Source: Diprion similis (lineage: Eukaryota > Arthropoda > Insecta > Hymenoptera > Diprionidae). From it: 64,000 nucleotides of DNA. The stretch's first letter is position 1. Each line of letters begins with the position of its first letter. Position numbers and translations under genes: made by a program. This document shows, in pieces, positions 21,101-32,146 of this stretch. Under the pieces are notes generated by a model, which saw only the letters and a list, made by a program, of their open reading frames with translations, had not been told where the DNA came from and did no database searches. Location of the stretch: NCBI RefSeq assembly GCF_021155765.1, contig NC_060115.1, positions 14,116,493 to 14,180,492 on the forward strand, written 5' to 3'.

Positions 21101-21163
21101 ATCTTCCATGCGAGTAAAATTGTACCTTATCTACCTCTTCCTGCTTCCTATGAATCTCCTTGA
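18110..21163 (+). CDS. pol: Element C Pol (PR-RT-RNase H-IN)
   Basis: The frame is open from the slippery site to TGA 21161-21163, about 1,017 residues after the shift. In order: protease (ALYDSGSNISIIN), RT with fingers (IERSTSPFAAPVTLAYKK), motif A (TKLDINSAFWSVPI), FGLKSASAIFQRIL and catalytic YIDD (NYIDDILIFSKN), RNase H (FTDASKEGVGATL and FSDHKPLEGF), the integrase zinc finger (HIGVKQ... CRTCETCARN), and the core with D (ISLDTIGGF), D (LLTDQYGGI) and E (NGQNERTNQTL), then a GPF motif (VGPFRIKRK). No stop or frameshift. No ATG is needed if expression is by frameshift; an in-frame ATG is at 18143. Confidence 0.93.
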   Translation, partial: LIITPLIKLKVMLADSPVIALYDSGSNISIINFETVKKLKLSQNISGVKKIKTFSGSTETLGSIVIPLKIFDITKKVFFFVVKSNSFNDDLLLGLDTIKTFKLCQDEELKISQRNDSKKNPVGEIRINASTVNINTPMNSHTTLGGFHNKQRGNELMDSHLTLDKLLIKHNKSFADNKFDIGTIENYEASIKLTENRFVAKGPYKCSLQDRDEIDSQVKSLLKANLIERSTSPFAAPVTLAYKKEEGRKSRLCIDFSALNKIIVPEVHPFPVIDDLLLKARDCKFFTKLDINSAFWSVPIRKKDRHKTAFVTHNGHYQWTCLPFGLKSASAIFQRILSNVIFENDLDSFSMNYIDDILIFSKNLNEHMIHIDRVLEALKKANFKLNREKCRFIQTSVSYLGHLIGDNTIKPLNDNLIAITNFPTPKNQKNIRQLLGKINFYLKFIPNATAVLEPLHNLLRKNVRFEWTLECESSFKKIKQFICSDPILAIFDPRLPIYIFTDASKEGVGATLKQPQRDNSLKPVFFFSKKLTKPQRNKRAIFLECLAIKESILYWQYQLMGQKFIIFSDHKPLEGFGVKKCQDPELLSILNYISNFDFEIKYNPGKNNLGADCLSRNPVLQEDANSESIIKIVNFITLNDIKENQKQLPTRNEKFTIKNNIYYKSLNKKEKVWVTEDFGIGLIRKLHNNTHIGVKQLTLTLTPAFYFKNMHKHIKLICRTCETCARNKSRFGSSRQPLSQLGPASKPFQIISLDTIGGFAGNKSKKKYLHLVIDHFTKYAFAITSSSQTARDFVNLVKKIQKKGQPELLLTDQYGGINANQFKRYLKSSKIKLIFTAVDCPFSNGQNERTNQTLVNSIRCKISENRHRPWSVIADKVIEDYNNTVHSTTKFTPNYLLTGIDCSFAPPELNENKPENLEENRKIALENSKKVHEQNKVYYDKNSNPIRYKEGDLVFIQNGSRIGRKKLQPVRVGPFRIKRKLSDLIFVIDSGKKRESNIFHASKIVPYLPLPASYESP

Positions 21164-21168
21164 GTGGT

Positions 21169-21181
21169 GGGGGAGGGGGGA
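21169..21181 (+). other. Polypurine tract of element C
   Basis: GGGGGAGGGGGGA lies directly before the TGTAAG start of the 3' LTR. Confidence 0.9.
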
Positions 21182-21369
21182 TGTAAGTCTGGACTAAGCC
21201 AGGCTAACGAACCGCCAGGTGGCACGCGGGCTCGATCAACCACGGTCGGATCGTGTGCTGCGAGTGAGGCGGTGAGAATGTTTCAGGGAGAGCTGCGCTG
21301 CCGTACAGCTCACACAATCGTGTACATGGCACATGCCATTGAATATAACTAATAAAATACGAACCTACA
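21182..21369 (+). repeat. 3' LTR of element C (188 bp)
   Basis: It matches the 5' LTR except for one substitution and the missing 170-bp block between AATAAA and the last 13 bases. It ends CCTACA and is followed by the CGCT target duplicate. Confidence 0.9.
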
Positions 21370-22445
21370 CGCTTTTCTATTCAATTGTATTTCTGATTTC
21401 ACTTGCCACCTTGATTTGTTCTAGTTACGATAAGATACTCTGGTTGTTCATTCGGTAATCTTTTGCCGCTTTATTGTAGCGTATACTTTGTAATAGCTCG
21501 TGTACCGTGCCGCTTCCCGGCCGCGTACCGAGTACGTGAGTGTGAGAGAGAGAGAGAACCTGTGAGTGAGTGTGTGCGCCCGTGCCGTCGTTGCCGAGCG
21601 TAACTACCACCGTCAAGCAGCGACAGGCGACCGTGCCGATAATATAGAAAAAGCGAAGAAGAATTATCTCGTATTTGTGAAACGGTTAGATTGTAGCAAG
21701 CTTGTTTTTTTTTTTGAATTGTTCTGCCCTGTTTTGAGTTTTGAAATTGTTAACGAACTTGCTTCACCACGAGTCGGTAGTCGCATGAGTTATTGGATTG
21801 TTACTGATTTTACGCCGCTTATTATTCGCTTATCTTGGTCGCTTGCCGCTCGTCGCTTCTAGCTTATACTGCTTGATTTTTGCCGTATTATATTGAATTG
21901 TTTAATTTTGTTGCTGTGTTATATTGTATACTATTTTGTTTTATTTTTATTTATCCTTGAATTGTATCGAAGCGTACCGCCACCGATAAGACCGCTTGCC
22001 ATGTAAATATTTTATTGCCGGTTGCCTTCTGCCTTGCCGTAACGGCGCGGATTGTTAATAAACGCTGGTAATTACATCTATGATCATTCGATTATCATCT
22101 ATACTATTTCACCTTCGCGCCCACGTTCCCCTCACCGCTAGCTAGTCGGCTGTTTTTGTGTGTGCTTGCCCCTGCTATAGTTTCGCTTTGAGATTTGGTG
22201 GTGTGAGTTTGGTTCGCCGTTCGAGTCGGCGAACGAATGCTATTGGACCGTAAATTTCGAATCTGGTAAGAGTGTATTCACTTACGGCTCTCTCGAGCCT
22301 GGCGCCGAACACCTGTTCTGCAATGCCGTCAATCTTTATTTTTTCATCTTTCTATTGCCGTGTTGGTCAACGCCATTTTTGTAAACGAGCCTCTGTGCCG
22401 ACCCCGCTTTCCCCCAGGTGAAGTAAAAAGCTCGTTACAATATAT

Positions 22446-22784
22446 TAGACTGTATCAAAAAAATTAACTATTTTTTTTTTCAATGTTATACTGAAAATAT
22501 TGTTCAAGATGACGAAAAAGAAATACCATAAAAATTTCAGATTATAATATTGATATTTGGATGTGCCTCATCGCGATTTTCTACTTTCCATAAGAATAAC
22601 ATGACAAAAATGGTTCTTGCTCCTTGCGATTTTTATAACTAGATAACGACGCATCGTACAGAAAATTCATAAACACGTTTTTGTAGGAAATTGAACGTTC
22701 TGCAAAAAAAATCTTCTGTCATTTTACGATAAATCTATTCTTTCAAAAGTTATTTGAGGTCAAACATCAACAAGGGACCTATAC
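22446..22784 (+). repeat. Long TIR of transposon family F (left-type end)
   Basis: Beginning TAGACTGTATCAAAAAAATT, this ~340-bp segment is the inverted match of 57600-57925. Similarity ends at the same inner point in both, so the segment is a complete long TIR. The first 15 bases resemble the TIR of transposon S (TAGACTGTTTCAAAAT), and both contain a GCCTCATCGC / GTCTCATCGC block. The inner side is occupied by transposon G. Confidence 0.75.
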
Positions 22785-22786
22785 CG

Positions 22787-25462
22787 GGACCATCTCTAGA
22801 AACTAAACAGGAACTGCGCATGTGCCAAATGATTCAATGTCATTGGTCAGCAAAATTGCCCCGCGGAGTAATTTTCGTCAGCTAACCAAGGCGACCAACG
22901 TACACGAAATGTGACAAGGCTCTGAATATCTCGCGCGTAAAGTAGCGTATTGAGGTTATGTTGATATTTATTCCGACTTATCGTGAATTTTCTAAGAAAA
23001 GTGTCATTCAGCAATACCGTAGTTGATATTAGCAGATATTTAATCGACACAATAAAGGCGTCAATGGAGAAACAAATATCAAAAGCTACAGAAATTGGAT
23101 CAGTTATTTATTGAAAGAAGAAAACTGAAATTAAATGTGGAACGTCATCAACGAGTGGGAGTCTAGACAAACTGAGGCAGGTAAGTAAAAATATTGTTTA
23201 TTTCAAACAGATTCTTTATTTACATAAAATTAAAAATAAATGGATTGTTGAAACCCAGTAGAAGGTTGCTCCAGAGTAGATTTGTTACAGTGCAGTGCTC
23301 CGGAAGCCAGTAATCAGTGCCAATGAACATGAAATATTAAAATAAAATCAGTAACAAGGAATAAAAGAAATAGTGTATCTTGAAACACAAAGCTTAGGAG
23401 TACAAAAAGTAGCAATTCGTTTTTCTGTCGCAATTTATTGAAAATTAGTGGTATTCAAAACAATTAGAAGCTCTTGTCTGATGATAATATCTTTTAATAT
23501 TTTCAAGTGGGAAACAAACATCATCGAAGCGAGACTAAAGTTGTCAGGCGTTGAAGCGTGTAAGTAAACTTCTGATACTATGATATTTGCATATTACAAT
23601 ATTTTCACATGTATTCAATGATAAAATTCGTTTGTTCTGACAGACTTGAAGTTTCACGTTTGGATATTAGGATGAAAATCATACCTTACCTGATGGTCAA
23701 AACGTTTTGGTGGCTAGGACCCTAGTTTCTCGATTGGTGCCACCGTTCCAACCATCGAACCTGGTTGTTCCGTTGTTCCATTAGACAACAGGTATCCGAA
23801 GGAATTTCTTCTGGTCATCGCCACCTTCTGAACATCAGTCGTGGCAAAATTGAAGAGCACGACACACTACAGATCATGGTGTTTGAATATTCCATCATTT
23901 CAGATCTATCGAGCCAATAGTAATAAGTTTGTTATTCAACAATTGCTGCTAACTAATTTTACAGAGCAATCATTCCGTGCACCATTGTAATCCATGCAGT
24001 ATTATTGGCCCGCATTATTTTTCAAATTTTATTTTCGGCAGTTTTGATATTTTATTTTTCACTCTCTTGGTATTCAATTCAGATGAATAGTGTTTCAAGT
24101 GTTAAATCAGATTCCAAGGATGAATTTTGATGTGTAAACTGAACCAATCTCAATCTAAAAATGTTGGATAACTTCAGTTGAAAATGTCTTTAAAATCAAT
24201 ATTAATCGACAGTATCATCTGACTAGCTAGTTGCAGCTATCATCCGTGCTTGAGCCTCGTTCAACCCCAGCAAGGTCTAAGGAATGCATTCACTTACTAG
24301 TACACATTACAAATTATCACTTTGTCTACAATAGGACTTACTTGCTGGCTAACTTTTTTATGATGAATCTTTATCAGGGAGTCATCCGGTAACTTATTGA
24401 AAGCTTGAAACCAGATTCAATTTTATACTCTTACAATGGTCCTTCATTGAAACTGAGAGTTTGTGAATCTCCATTTATTACAATTAATTCTGCATCCCAT
24501 GTTAATACTGTTAGAAACAAAAAATCCCATCCTAAGATTGGAAATGAAATCTGCAATGCAAAAGTTATCCAGTGGCATAAGTTAGAAACAAAGATCCTTA
24601 TAACGGTTTCTGCGACAGAGGGATTCCTTCCGGATATTCATGTTACTGGATGATGTTCGGAGCACTATGAACAAGATATTGTATTGGATTTAGGTTTAAG
24701 TAAATATTTTCATGAACTTCAGTGAAAATTAGATATTCATTTGTTTCAAAGGAACAAGGGGTACAATGTTGAATCCGATAAGTCAATATTTTCATATGAA
24801 TGTTCTGAACATCACTCTAAAACATGATTATCCTTAAAGTTAATTACTGAGGCACATTTTGAAAATGTTGACTTTTAACTTGTGTCACAGAATGTTTCTG
24901 AGTTTTACTCTTCGGATTAGATTTGAAATTGAAAGAAACCGTAAGATCTACAACTTCCTTTTCCAACCAGCAAAAGTGGCCGATGATCTCTGCATGCGTC
25001 ATGAATTGAATGGGAAGAGAAGACATCAGCGAACAGCAGAGATGCTATTATTTTGGCTGTATTTTCTGTTGAAAGAAAAAAATTTCATTGTTATTCTTAA
25101 TGTATGAAGTAATGAAAATGATTGAATAAATTGTCCCCACCTACCTGCTTCGTTTCTTCCAAGCACCCAACATTTGAACAGATTTCTTGTTTCAATCGAA
25201 TAGGACGAATTTTCAAAGAGCATCAGCATTAAATTCCGACCGTTCTTTGAACAATCAATTTTCAATAACAAATGCTTCCCAAGCCTTTCCAAGTGACTAT
25301 CTCAATAACTTGAGATTCTAACCTCAAAAATGCATGTGAACTACATCGCCGACAGAAACAGAGTTTGACAGCAGGGTCTCGGGGTGGCCAGACTGCACGG
25401 ACGGCGGATTTAAATTCGCGCATGCGCAGTTCCTGTTCAGTTTCTAGAGATGGTCCCCGTAT
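22787..25462. mobile_element. DNA transposon G, copy 1 (~2.7 kb)
   Basis: The left end CCGGGACCATCTCTAGAAAC and the right end GTTTCTAGAGATGGTCCCCG are inverted over about 40 bp (AAACTRAACAGGAACTGCGC continues inward). TATA flanks both ends. The first 810 bp are about 98-99% identical to 63188-64000, so G is a recent multicopy family. I recognise no complete transposase. Candidate exon pieces occur: ATGTGGAACGTCATCAACGA at 23134 followed by a GGCAGGTAAGT donor, and an open stretch at 24405-24653 whose frame, after one stop, reads CSEHYEQD, like the end of a THAP zinc finger. This could be a non-autonomous or decayed P-like or other element. Confidence 0.75.
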
Positions 25463-25720
25463 ATTCTGTACTTGTGCCTTTCTGTACCTGTGAATTGCGG
25501 TCTCGCTCTAGCGCGCGGAGCGAGCCGAGTTTGTTTACGCTCAGCGACTGCGGCCGGTACGCCCTCGCCGTACCGTGCCGTGCCGATCAGCCTGTTGCTT
25601 AGCCGAGTATTAGTATCTGTGTGTTTGCTAAGCGTGTGTGCGACTTTCTTTTGTTCGAGCTCTACATACGCGGTCTGCCGATAATTTCGAATTTGCTTGA
25701 GATACCGGGTGTTCTGTAAA

Positions 25721-27523
25721 ATGTCGGAAGAAAATTGTGACTTGCCGCCAGCGCTAGAAACTGTCGCTCAGGTGCGAACCTGGGCTGAAACTTTGGTATC
25801 GGAAGAGGTGAACGCATTTCTAACTTATTATGGTCTTTCGCGGGAGGGAACAATTTTAGTAAGACAAATACGGGCCGCATCTGCTTACGGATTCATAAGA
25901 GGATGGTGGCGGACGTGGGCGCCATCGGAAGGACCACCACCGCGGGTGCCTCGCCGAAGGCTGCCGCCGCCCCCGTCCCTGTTCGACACGTGGCTTGCCG
26001 AAAGACAATTGGCGATGACCACCTAGTCTGGACCTGGTCCCGTGCCGATTGGTAGCTCAACCACCTTGCCGACACGTCCATCGACTACCATGCATGAGAT
26101 GCCGCGTTCTAGATCATTGCCGACGCGAGTAAATTTTGGACCTTCTGTCGAAATTTTGCCATCTACCAGGGGGGAGGGACCCATTGCCGAACCGACGAGT
26201 AGCTCGCCGTTGAGGCGCGGGGGAATCTCCGGGGTCATCCCGGAAGGAACCCGCCGACTCGCGGCGGACAACCCATTTTTAGCATACTGCTCCCACCCTG
26301 CTTCACCTGTCACAGCCTACGGGCCTGCCGCACCGATTACCGACCGCGTTCCGGATCCGTATGCATACGCACACCACCTGCTTCCACCTCCAGCACCTCT
26401 GCCGGAGTTTGGCTATCCGCACCATGCCGTTTTGCCGCCCGGGTCGCAACCGACTGGACTACCACAGCGTTCATATTCGCGTGCGCTCACGGAGCGTACC
26501 CGAAATTTACAAGATGTCGTACGTAAATGGGGGGTGACTTATGCCGGGGAAAGAGATGCGAGTGCCGAAGAGTTTCTGGTTCGCGTTGCCGAGTGCCGAC
26601 GCGGAACTGGCTTAACAGATGAGGACCTTTTAGAAGCCATGCCGTTTTTATTAACCGACACCGCGCGTAAATGGTACCGCCTTTCAGAACACCGATGGCT
26701 AGCGTGGGCCGAGTTCGTAGAAGACTTTCGTCGTCGTTTCGGGGGAGTAAATTTCCAGCACCGCCTACGAGATGAGATTAGGCGTCGATTCCAGGGTCCC
26801 GATGAACCAGTTGCCGATTTCATCCTAAATTTCCGCCTAATGCTCGGTCATCTACAGCCCCCGTACCCGTATGCCGAACAGCTCGAACTCACCTACACGA
26901 ATTTGCATCCCGACTTCCAGGCAGCCATTCCCCGGGGTACCTTTAGAACCTTTGATGAACTTGAACGTGCCGCCGAATCCGCCGAAGCCACAAGGGCATT
27001 ACGAAGATTTTATACTCTGCCGCCGCGACCTGAAGAATCCGTTTTGCCGGAGTTCGCTTACCGGGCTCCGGTCAGCAATAGTCGATCGCGAATGGCCGCG
27101 ACCGCTGAAGTGGAGACCACCGTTAATTCGACCGCGACGGGGACAGGCGCTCCTGCGTCTGCCGCCCGGAAGAAAGGTAGAACCTCGGGGGTGGCACCGC
27201 CTGTGCAACTTGCCGCCGCGAGCGTATCTGCCGTGCCGACCCAGGACACCGTCGTCAGGGCTGGCGGCTCGACCGGCGAGAGATCGGCCGGAAGCATGGT
27301 TCCTCAGGTTTCCTCGGCCCCGGGGGCCGCTCCCTCCGGAACGACTCCGCGAACGGGGTACCGGGGGACCTGTTGGAATTGTGGTGCGACCGGTTACTTT
27401 CAAAGGGAGTGTACCGTCAGGCCACGGCGACGGTATTGTCATGCTTGCGGGTATTCGGGGGTTAGTACCGAGAATTGCCCGTTTTGCCGACAATCGAACT
27501 TGGGAAACGCCGCGGGGAATTAG
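25721..27523 (+). pseudogene. gag: Element B Gag with one in-frame stop
   Basis: The frame opens with ATG at 25721 (MSEENCDLPPALETVAQ) and runs to TAG 27521-27523; a single in-frame TAG at 26024-26026 interrupts it. The middle has the retrotransposon Gag core (FLLTDTARKWYRLSEHRW, then FRRRFGGVNF). The end has two knuckles, both with altered histidine: CWNCGATGYFQREC (Tyr for His) and CHACGYSGVSTENC (Val for His). Intact Gag would package the RNA. The pol frame overlaps the 3' end in the -1 direction. Confidence 0.88.
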
Positions 27524-30500
27524 GGGGGCGAGCTGCCGCTAATTCCCGATTTATAACGAACCAGCTCCCTGAACCTGAACCTGTTGCCGACCCTGCGCCT
27601 GTCTCTGGACCTAAAACTGCCTCCGAAACTGAACCTGCCGCTGAATCGGAAACCGAACCTGAACCTGCCTCTGAATCTGAACTTGAACCCGCCTCTGAAC
27701 CTGAACCTGAACCTGCCTCTGAAACTGAACCTGCACCCGAACCTGCCCCTGAAACTGAACCTGAACCTGCACCCGCATCTGAACCTGAATTAGTCAACGA
27801 ACCTGTATCTGTTGCTGTCCCTGTCCCCGTACTAGTCCCTGAAACTGTCCCCAGTGCCGCCGAACCGCGTGTTATTGTGCCGGAATTTTGTAGTCCAGTC
27901 ACTGCCGGCCATAATGACACCCGTTATTATTTAACCGTGAGCATCGACGGGAAGTCCGTCCACGTTCTCTTCGACCCGGGGAGTTGCCGCACTTATGTAG
28001 GGAGGTTAGCTTATTGCCGCTTCGCGGATGCGTTAGCCTTAACCTCTGGGTGTGGCCGACCCCAAGTCCTGTTGCCGAATGGCACGATCGAGGAGACGGA
28101 GGGAGAACTCGTGCTCAGCGTCCGCTTTGGCGCACTGTGCCGCGACCTAACGGTCAGATTTGCCTCGTCGTTCGAATATGAATGTATCGTCGGAATCGAT
28201 TGTGCGAAAGCCTTTGGCTTTACAGTAGATTTTGTTCGAGGAACGTGGCGTCTGGAGAATGGCTCGAGGGGTACCTTTCTACCCCGGCCGGACCTCCCGC
28301 CGCCCGAACCTCTAGAAGAAGTTTCTCCAGGCCCACGAGGGCGAAGAACCAGACGACGACGTGCCGGAGTGAGGCCTCCCGCCTCCTCAGCCATACCGAG
28401 TCGCTCTGAGGTGCCAGGGGGTGCAACATTTACCGAGGGATATGCCGTACCGTTGCCGATTCGCGCCGATGCCGTGTCGGATCTCGCGTTGCCTTCTCCA
28501 AGCGCGGGACTATCCGAACTAACAGTCAGCGAATCAGAACAACTCGCGTTATTCCTTGCCGAAAATGTGCCGCCTCCGATCTCACAACCAAGAGTCACCG
28601 AACTTGCCGTCCATCGTATTGATGTCCAGGGCCACGAGCCCATAAAGCAGCGCTATTACCCGGTGTCACCTAGAGTCAAAGCAGCGATGTACGAAGAAGT
28701 CGACGCGATGCTAGCTGCGGGAGTAATCGAGCCATCGCATAGCGATTGGTCCAGTCCAATCGTCATGATTAAGAAACCGAATGGAAAATATCGATTTTGT
28801 TTAGACTTCCGCAAGGTAAATCAGGTCGCAAAGAAGGACGCGTACCCGCTGCCGTACATGACGGACATTTTAGACAAATTAAATGAAGCGCATTATATCA
28901 CGAAAATCGATCTTAGCCAAGCGTATTTCCAGATCCCGTTGGAGGAGGCAAGCCGCGAGATCACGGCATTTACCGTACCGGGTCGGGGTTTGTTTCAATT
29001 TAGGCGAATGCCATATGGATTGTCAGGGGCGCCTGCCACCTTCCAACGATTAATGGATAAGTTAATCGGAGCGGAAATGGAACCGCATGTGTTTGTATAC
29101 CTTGATGACGTGATAATTGTTAACCGCACCTTTGCCGACCACCTAAATTGGGTAAAACGTGTTCTACATAAAATCAAAAGTGCCGGCCTGACGATCAATA
29201 GGGACAAGTGCGAATTTTGTTGTTCTCAAGTCCAGTATTTAGGTTTTTTGGTCGATAAGGACGGCCTCCGTGCCGATCCAGGTAAGATTTCCGCGATCGT
29301 AGAATACCCCGCACCCCGCACGGTCAAACAGGTGCGTCGCTTTTTGGGAATGGCTTCGTGGTACAGGCGGTTTATCAACAACTTTGCCGAAAGAGCCGAA
29401 CCACTCACGCGTCTCCTTAAAAAGAGTCGTTCGTGGAAGTGGGGAGGCGAACAAGGAGCCGCGTTCGAAGATTTAAAATCGGCCCTCACCACGGCGCCTA
29501 CCTTAGCGTGCCCTGATTTTGCCGTGCCGTTCGTATTACAAACCGATGCGAGTAATACCGGAATCGGTGCCGTCCTCACCCAAACCATCGACGATGCCGA
29601 ACATGTAATAGCATATGCGAGCCGCGTATTATCAGACGTGGAACGAAACTATTCGGTCACCGAGCGTGAATGCCTTGCGATCATTTGGGCGATACGGAAG
29701 TTCCGTCCGTACCTGGAGGGCGACCATTTCACCGTCATCACGGATCACAGTAGCCTTCAATGGCTACGGAGCTTACAGAATCCGACGGGTCGACTAGCCC
29801 GCTGGGCCCTGGAGCTCCTGGAGTATGATTTCAAACCGATCCATCGAAAGGGTGCCCCACACCACGTGACGGACGCGTTATCACGCATGTTTGAGGACGA
29901 CACAGACCCAGTTGCCGCGATTATGGAAACTGCCGACCCCTGGTACCGAAGACGAATAGAATTAGTTACGACTCGCCCGACTCAATTTGCCGACTGGAAG
30001 GTGGAAGAGGGTCGCTTATATTTTCACAAAGTTGACCCGCATACAGATCCGTTATTGCCTGATTTAGACGCCTGGAAATTGGTATTGCCGTCCGAACTTC
30101 GCGCTGCCGTACTTGCCGAGGCACATGCCGTGCCGACCACGGGCCACTTGGGGGTCGCGAAGACGCACGCTCGCCTCGCCCAGTTGTATCATTGGCCGGG
30201 GATGTATAAAGATGTTGCCGAATATGTCCGGGCCTGTCAGGTTTGCCAGGAGTGTAAAGTTGAACAGACCGGTCCCCGCGGACTCATGGGTAGGAGAATA
30301 GTAGAACAGCCCTGGCTGGTGGTTGCCGCAGATATCATGGGACCGTTTCCCAAAAGCCACCAGGGTTATACCTGGTATATACATTCTCGTGTTGCAAGAT
30401 CTCTTTTCGAAATGGGTCGAGTGTTGTCCGCTCCGGCGGGCAACAGCGAGCGCGGTCGTCAAGGCCCTCGAGGAGCTCGTCATATTTCGATGGGGAACCC

Positions 30501-31200
30501 CAGAGGTCCTGCTGACCGACAACGGGACGAAGTTCTCAAACAAACTTGTTACTGCCGCCTGCAAAGAGCTCGGAATATTCCAAACCACCATCCCGCCGTA
30601 TCATGCACAGGCGAACCCTGTAGAGCGCGCGAATCGAACCATCAAAACCATGATTGTCTCCTTTGTAGAAAAAGACCACCAAAATTGGGACTTACACCTT
30701 GCCAAGTTTCGCTTTGCCGTAAGTACCTCCGTACATAGCAGCACTCGCGTTACGCCAGCCTTCTTAAATTTTGGCAGAGAGCTCCGACCCGCAAAATCGG
30801 AACGCAGGACCGTCGAAGGTCCTCCGGAGATTTTGCCGTTGCCGACTGCCGATTGGCACACGCGAATACAGCGCCTGCCGGAGCTACGAGACTGGGTAGC
30901 CAGAAATCTAGAAGAGGCGTCTGACAGACGCGCAAGGTACTACGACAGGGGCCGACGCAACGAGGCGTTCAGAGAAGGCGACGAAGTAATGCGGTGACAG
31001 CGGGTGCTGTCCTCGGCCGCGAACTTCATTGCCGCCAAACTGAGCCCGAAGTATAGCGGCCCGTATACCATAGTGCGCGTACGTTCACCTCTTGTTTACG
31101 ATTTAGCTGATGCCCACGGGCGAATCTTAGGTAAAGTCTACTTGGATGATCTGAAACCGTACCATGCCGCGTTGATTAACGAAACTGCCGCCGACGTAGT
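27524..31200 (+). pseudogene. pol: Element B Pol (PR-RT-RNase H-IN), frameshifted
   Basis: After a 90-residue Pro/Glu repeat linker (27570-27800) come a protease-like region with an altered active site (VLFDPGSCRTYV, DPG in place of DTG/DSG), RT (SDWSSPIVMIKKPNGK; TKIDLSQAYFQIPL; YLDDVIIVN), RNase H (LQTDASNTGIGAVLTQ; TDHSSLQWLR), the integrase finger (HLGVAKTHARL... CQVCQECK) and core with D (AADIMGPFP), D (LTDNGTKFS) and E (NPVERANRTIK). A frameshift lies near 30370-30390, inside the integrase core, and an in-frame TGA at 30995-30997. The GPY/F motif (SGPYTIVRV) is near 31058. Confidence 0.92.
27570..27835 (+). repeat. Pro/Glu-coding hexamer-like repeat of element B
   Basis: The DNA is a run of degenerate GAACCT and CTGAAC units that encodes alternating Glu-Pro and Ser/Ala-Glu (PEPEPASETEPAPEPAP). 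It lies between Gag and protease and probably varies in length between copies. Confidence 0.8.
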
Positions 31201-32146
31201 CGAGGATGTAGAGCCGAACATGCCGAGAATGGATGTCGAGAATGGAGTGAGTGTCGTACCGACCGAGCCCGAAACTGACCCTGCCTTGGTTACCCTGCCT
31301 CCTTCCCCTCAGGATGTCGCACTCATACCGTCGGGGGCGAAGGGGACGACCATCGTGCCGTGCCGCTTCCCCGGACCACCCCCCGGGCTTTCCCCGGGAG
31401 GAGGAACCCGCGACCAGCCCGGTGCTGGATTGGGGCTTCGAACCCCTCTACGGCCCGGACCCCGGAGAGCCTACAACCCCGGAACCGCCGGCACCCACCC
31501 CGCAACCTCCAACGCCCGCCAGCCCAGACGCGAAAAGGTGGCCCGGATACTGGCTTGGCTCCAGGCGAACCCGCCAAAGCCCATCCCGGGATACCCCCCT
31601 ATGCCCTGCGGTCCCTCGCGGCCCACGGCATTGCCGGTCCCGCTGCCGGACCTGCGGGCACCCCCGGGCTCCCTCATCCGGTCCCCCGCAGTGTACCTGG
31701 GGCTGCCGCCAAGGCCGGCACCGGCTCCCGTGGCCGCCCTGGGCCCGCCTCGCGCCGCGGTCGCTACCGCACGCGCCCATCATCCGACCGGAGCCCGCCC
31801 GGCCCCGCGGATGGAGCGCCTCCGCCCACCAGTGGGCAAATGCTATAATTGTGAGCGGGCGGGGCATGACTTCGGTCAATGCCCCCGCCCGCTCACACGG
31901 AAGTTTTGCTTCCGGTGCGGGTTGCGGGAGCACACTCTGAGGGAGTGCCCGTTCTGCCAGAACGCTTGGCGTCGTGGGGAGCCGGGCCCCCACCTTCCGT
32001 GGAGGGAAGAACCCCGCCGCCCCCGACTAAACCCTCAGGGTGCTTCTCCTGCAGCCCCTCTGGCTCTGAGTGAGAACGCCATCGCACGTATCGTGCGACG
32101 CGTCCTCACTGAGGCCACGGAGCGCCGGGGGGGCCACGCGGGCTAG
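31200..32146 (+). pseudogene. Element B C-terminal Pol extension with two zinc knuckles
   Basis: After the GPY/F motif and VYLDDLKPYH the same frame runs on for more than 300 residues to TAG 32144-32146. The first part is proline- and glycine-rich. Near 31843-31960 it has two CCHC knuckles with good spacing, CYNCERAGHDFGQC and CFRCGLREHTLREC, followed by CPFC. The end has a helical segment (ALSENAIARIVRRVLTEA). Knuckles normally sit in Gag, and element B Gag has its own, partly broken, pair. A role in nucleic-acid binding by integrase is an inference. It shares the frame of the integrase C-terminus, so it is a Pol extension rather than a separate gene. Confidence 0.8.

Larger units (their letters stand above)
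16590..21369 (+). mobile_element. Element C: nearly intact gypsy retrotransposon nested in the B1 LTR
   Basis: C has a 5' LTR (16590-16947), gag, pol, a polypurine tract and a 3' LTR (21182-21369), with a CGCT target duplication (16586-16589 and 21370-21373). Over the 175 bp before AATAAA the two LTRs differ at only one base, so the insertion is young. The gag and pol frames are both open. No env gene. The uninterrupted B LTR at 33830 shows the empty site (GCTAAGCTTTTC). Confidence 0.93.
15633..22439 (+). mobile_element. B-family LTR (copy B1) interrupted by element C
   Basis: The LTR starts TGTGACGTGGCGGG at 15633 and ends GCTCGTTACA at 22439. Without element C and its 4-bp duplication it is about 2,023 bp, close to the 2,052-bp 3' LTR of element B (32851-34902). 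ATAT flanks both sides, so it is most likely a solo LTR with a 4-bp target duplication. It could also be the 5' LTR of the B copy to the right if F and G inserted into the leader, but a patch of about 150 bp near 16300-16440 does not match the other LTR, which argues for separate insertions. Confidence 0.8.

Noticed and set aside
25569..25720. Possible 5' LTR remnant before element B gag
   Set aside because: I could not align it to either B-family LTR; it reads as leader only.
27500..27530. Slippery heptamer at the gag-pol junction of element B
   Set aside because: GCGGGGAATTAG does not fit the X XXY YYZ rule, so no frameshift site was called although pol lies in the -1 frame.
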